A DNA stretch of 5,741 bases from CAZPUI01 sp964415525 (GTDB taxonomy: Bacteria; Acidobacteriota; Holophagae; Holophagales; Holophagaceae). The position numbers and the translations under genes are program-made. The notes beneath the pieces were generated by a model. It was not told the DNA's origin. It did not search any database and was given only the letters and a program-made list of their open reading frames with translations. This document shows positions 5,700 through 5,741 of this stretch, in pieces. Location: positions 1 to 5,741 of the forward strand of contig CAYQAS010000184.1 of assembly GCA_964415525.1 (NCBI GenBank), read 5' to 3'. Numbering within the stretch: position 1 is the stretch's first letter; every line of letters begins with the position of its first letter.

Positions 5700-5741
5700 A
5701 TGCCCCAGCTCCCCGTGATCGCCCTGGACGGCCCGAGTGGC
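5700..5741 (+). CDS. cmk: Cytidylate kinase, N-terminal 14 codons only (cut by window edge)
   Basis: The 14 codons read MPQLPVIALDGPSG, which matches the start of bacterial (d)CMP kinase: a first beta strand (VIALDG) running into the phosphate-binding loop GPSG-SGKG/S, of which only GPSG is inside the window. The enzyme phosphorylates CMP and dCMP with ATP in the cytoplasm as part of pyrimidine nucleotide salvage and supply. The start has a well-placed GAGG, and a P-loop this close to the N-terminus is usual for the family. The gene is divergent from the sensor gene, so no functional link is implied. Another small P-loop kinase is possible because so little is visible, but the 'IALDGPSG' wording is typical of Cmk. 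Confidence 0.8.
   Translation, partial: MPQLPVIALDGPSG

Overview
The window is GC-rich (roughly two thirds G+C by eye), densely coded bacterial chromosome. It holds five protein genes: two at the left on the + strand, two in the middle on the - strand, and the first codons of a fifth on the + strand at the right edge. High GC, a split biotin-dependent carboxylase, and a signalling protein ending in an 'ICxxC...HGxCPxC' module would fit Acidobacteriota (Holophaga/Geothrix-like) or a Desulfobacterota/Geobacter-like lineage. That placement is inferred from general familiarity, not from a marker gene.

Left (1-1380): the C-terminal 278 residues of an OadA/PycB/5S-type carboxyltransferase subunit are followed after 4 nt by a separate biotin carboxyl carrier protein. 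Together they would be parts of a pyruvate carboxylase, oxaloacetate decarboxylase or transcarboxylase. The carrier gene has one base missing at about 1200-1202, eight codons before the biotinylated lysine. As written the protein ends at 1223 without its biotin site; restoring one base gives a normal carrier of about 162 residues ending at 1330. A strong GC-rich hairpin (1348-1378) lies between this operon and the convergent - strand operon and probably ends both.

Middle (1384-5595, - strand): the first gene in transcription order encodes a membrane sensor with a periplasmic solute-binding (SBP_bac_3-like) domain, one transmembrane helix, a coiled coil and a C-terminal four-cysteine module, but no recognisable kinase or cyclase output. 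Twenty-seven nt downstream is a 998-residue secreted clan GH-A glycoside hydrolase with two amidotransferase-like, apparently non-catalytic Rossmann domains flanking a beta-sandwich and a TIM barrel. A small hairpin in the 27-nt gap partly covers the ribosome binding site of the hydrolase gene and suggests translational coupling. The two genes may form a sense-and-degrade pair for an extracellular glycan.

Right (5596-5741): a 104-nt divergent intergenic region carries an imperfect direct repeat and ends at the start of cytidylate kinase (cmk), cut by the window edge after 14 codons. No RNA gene, CRISPR array or insertion sequence was seen.
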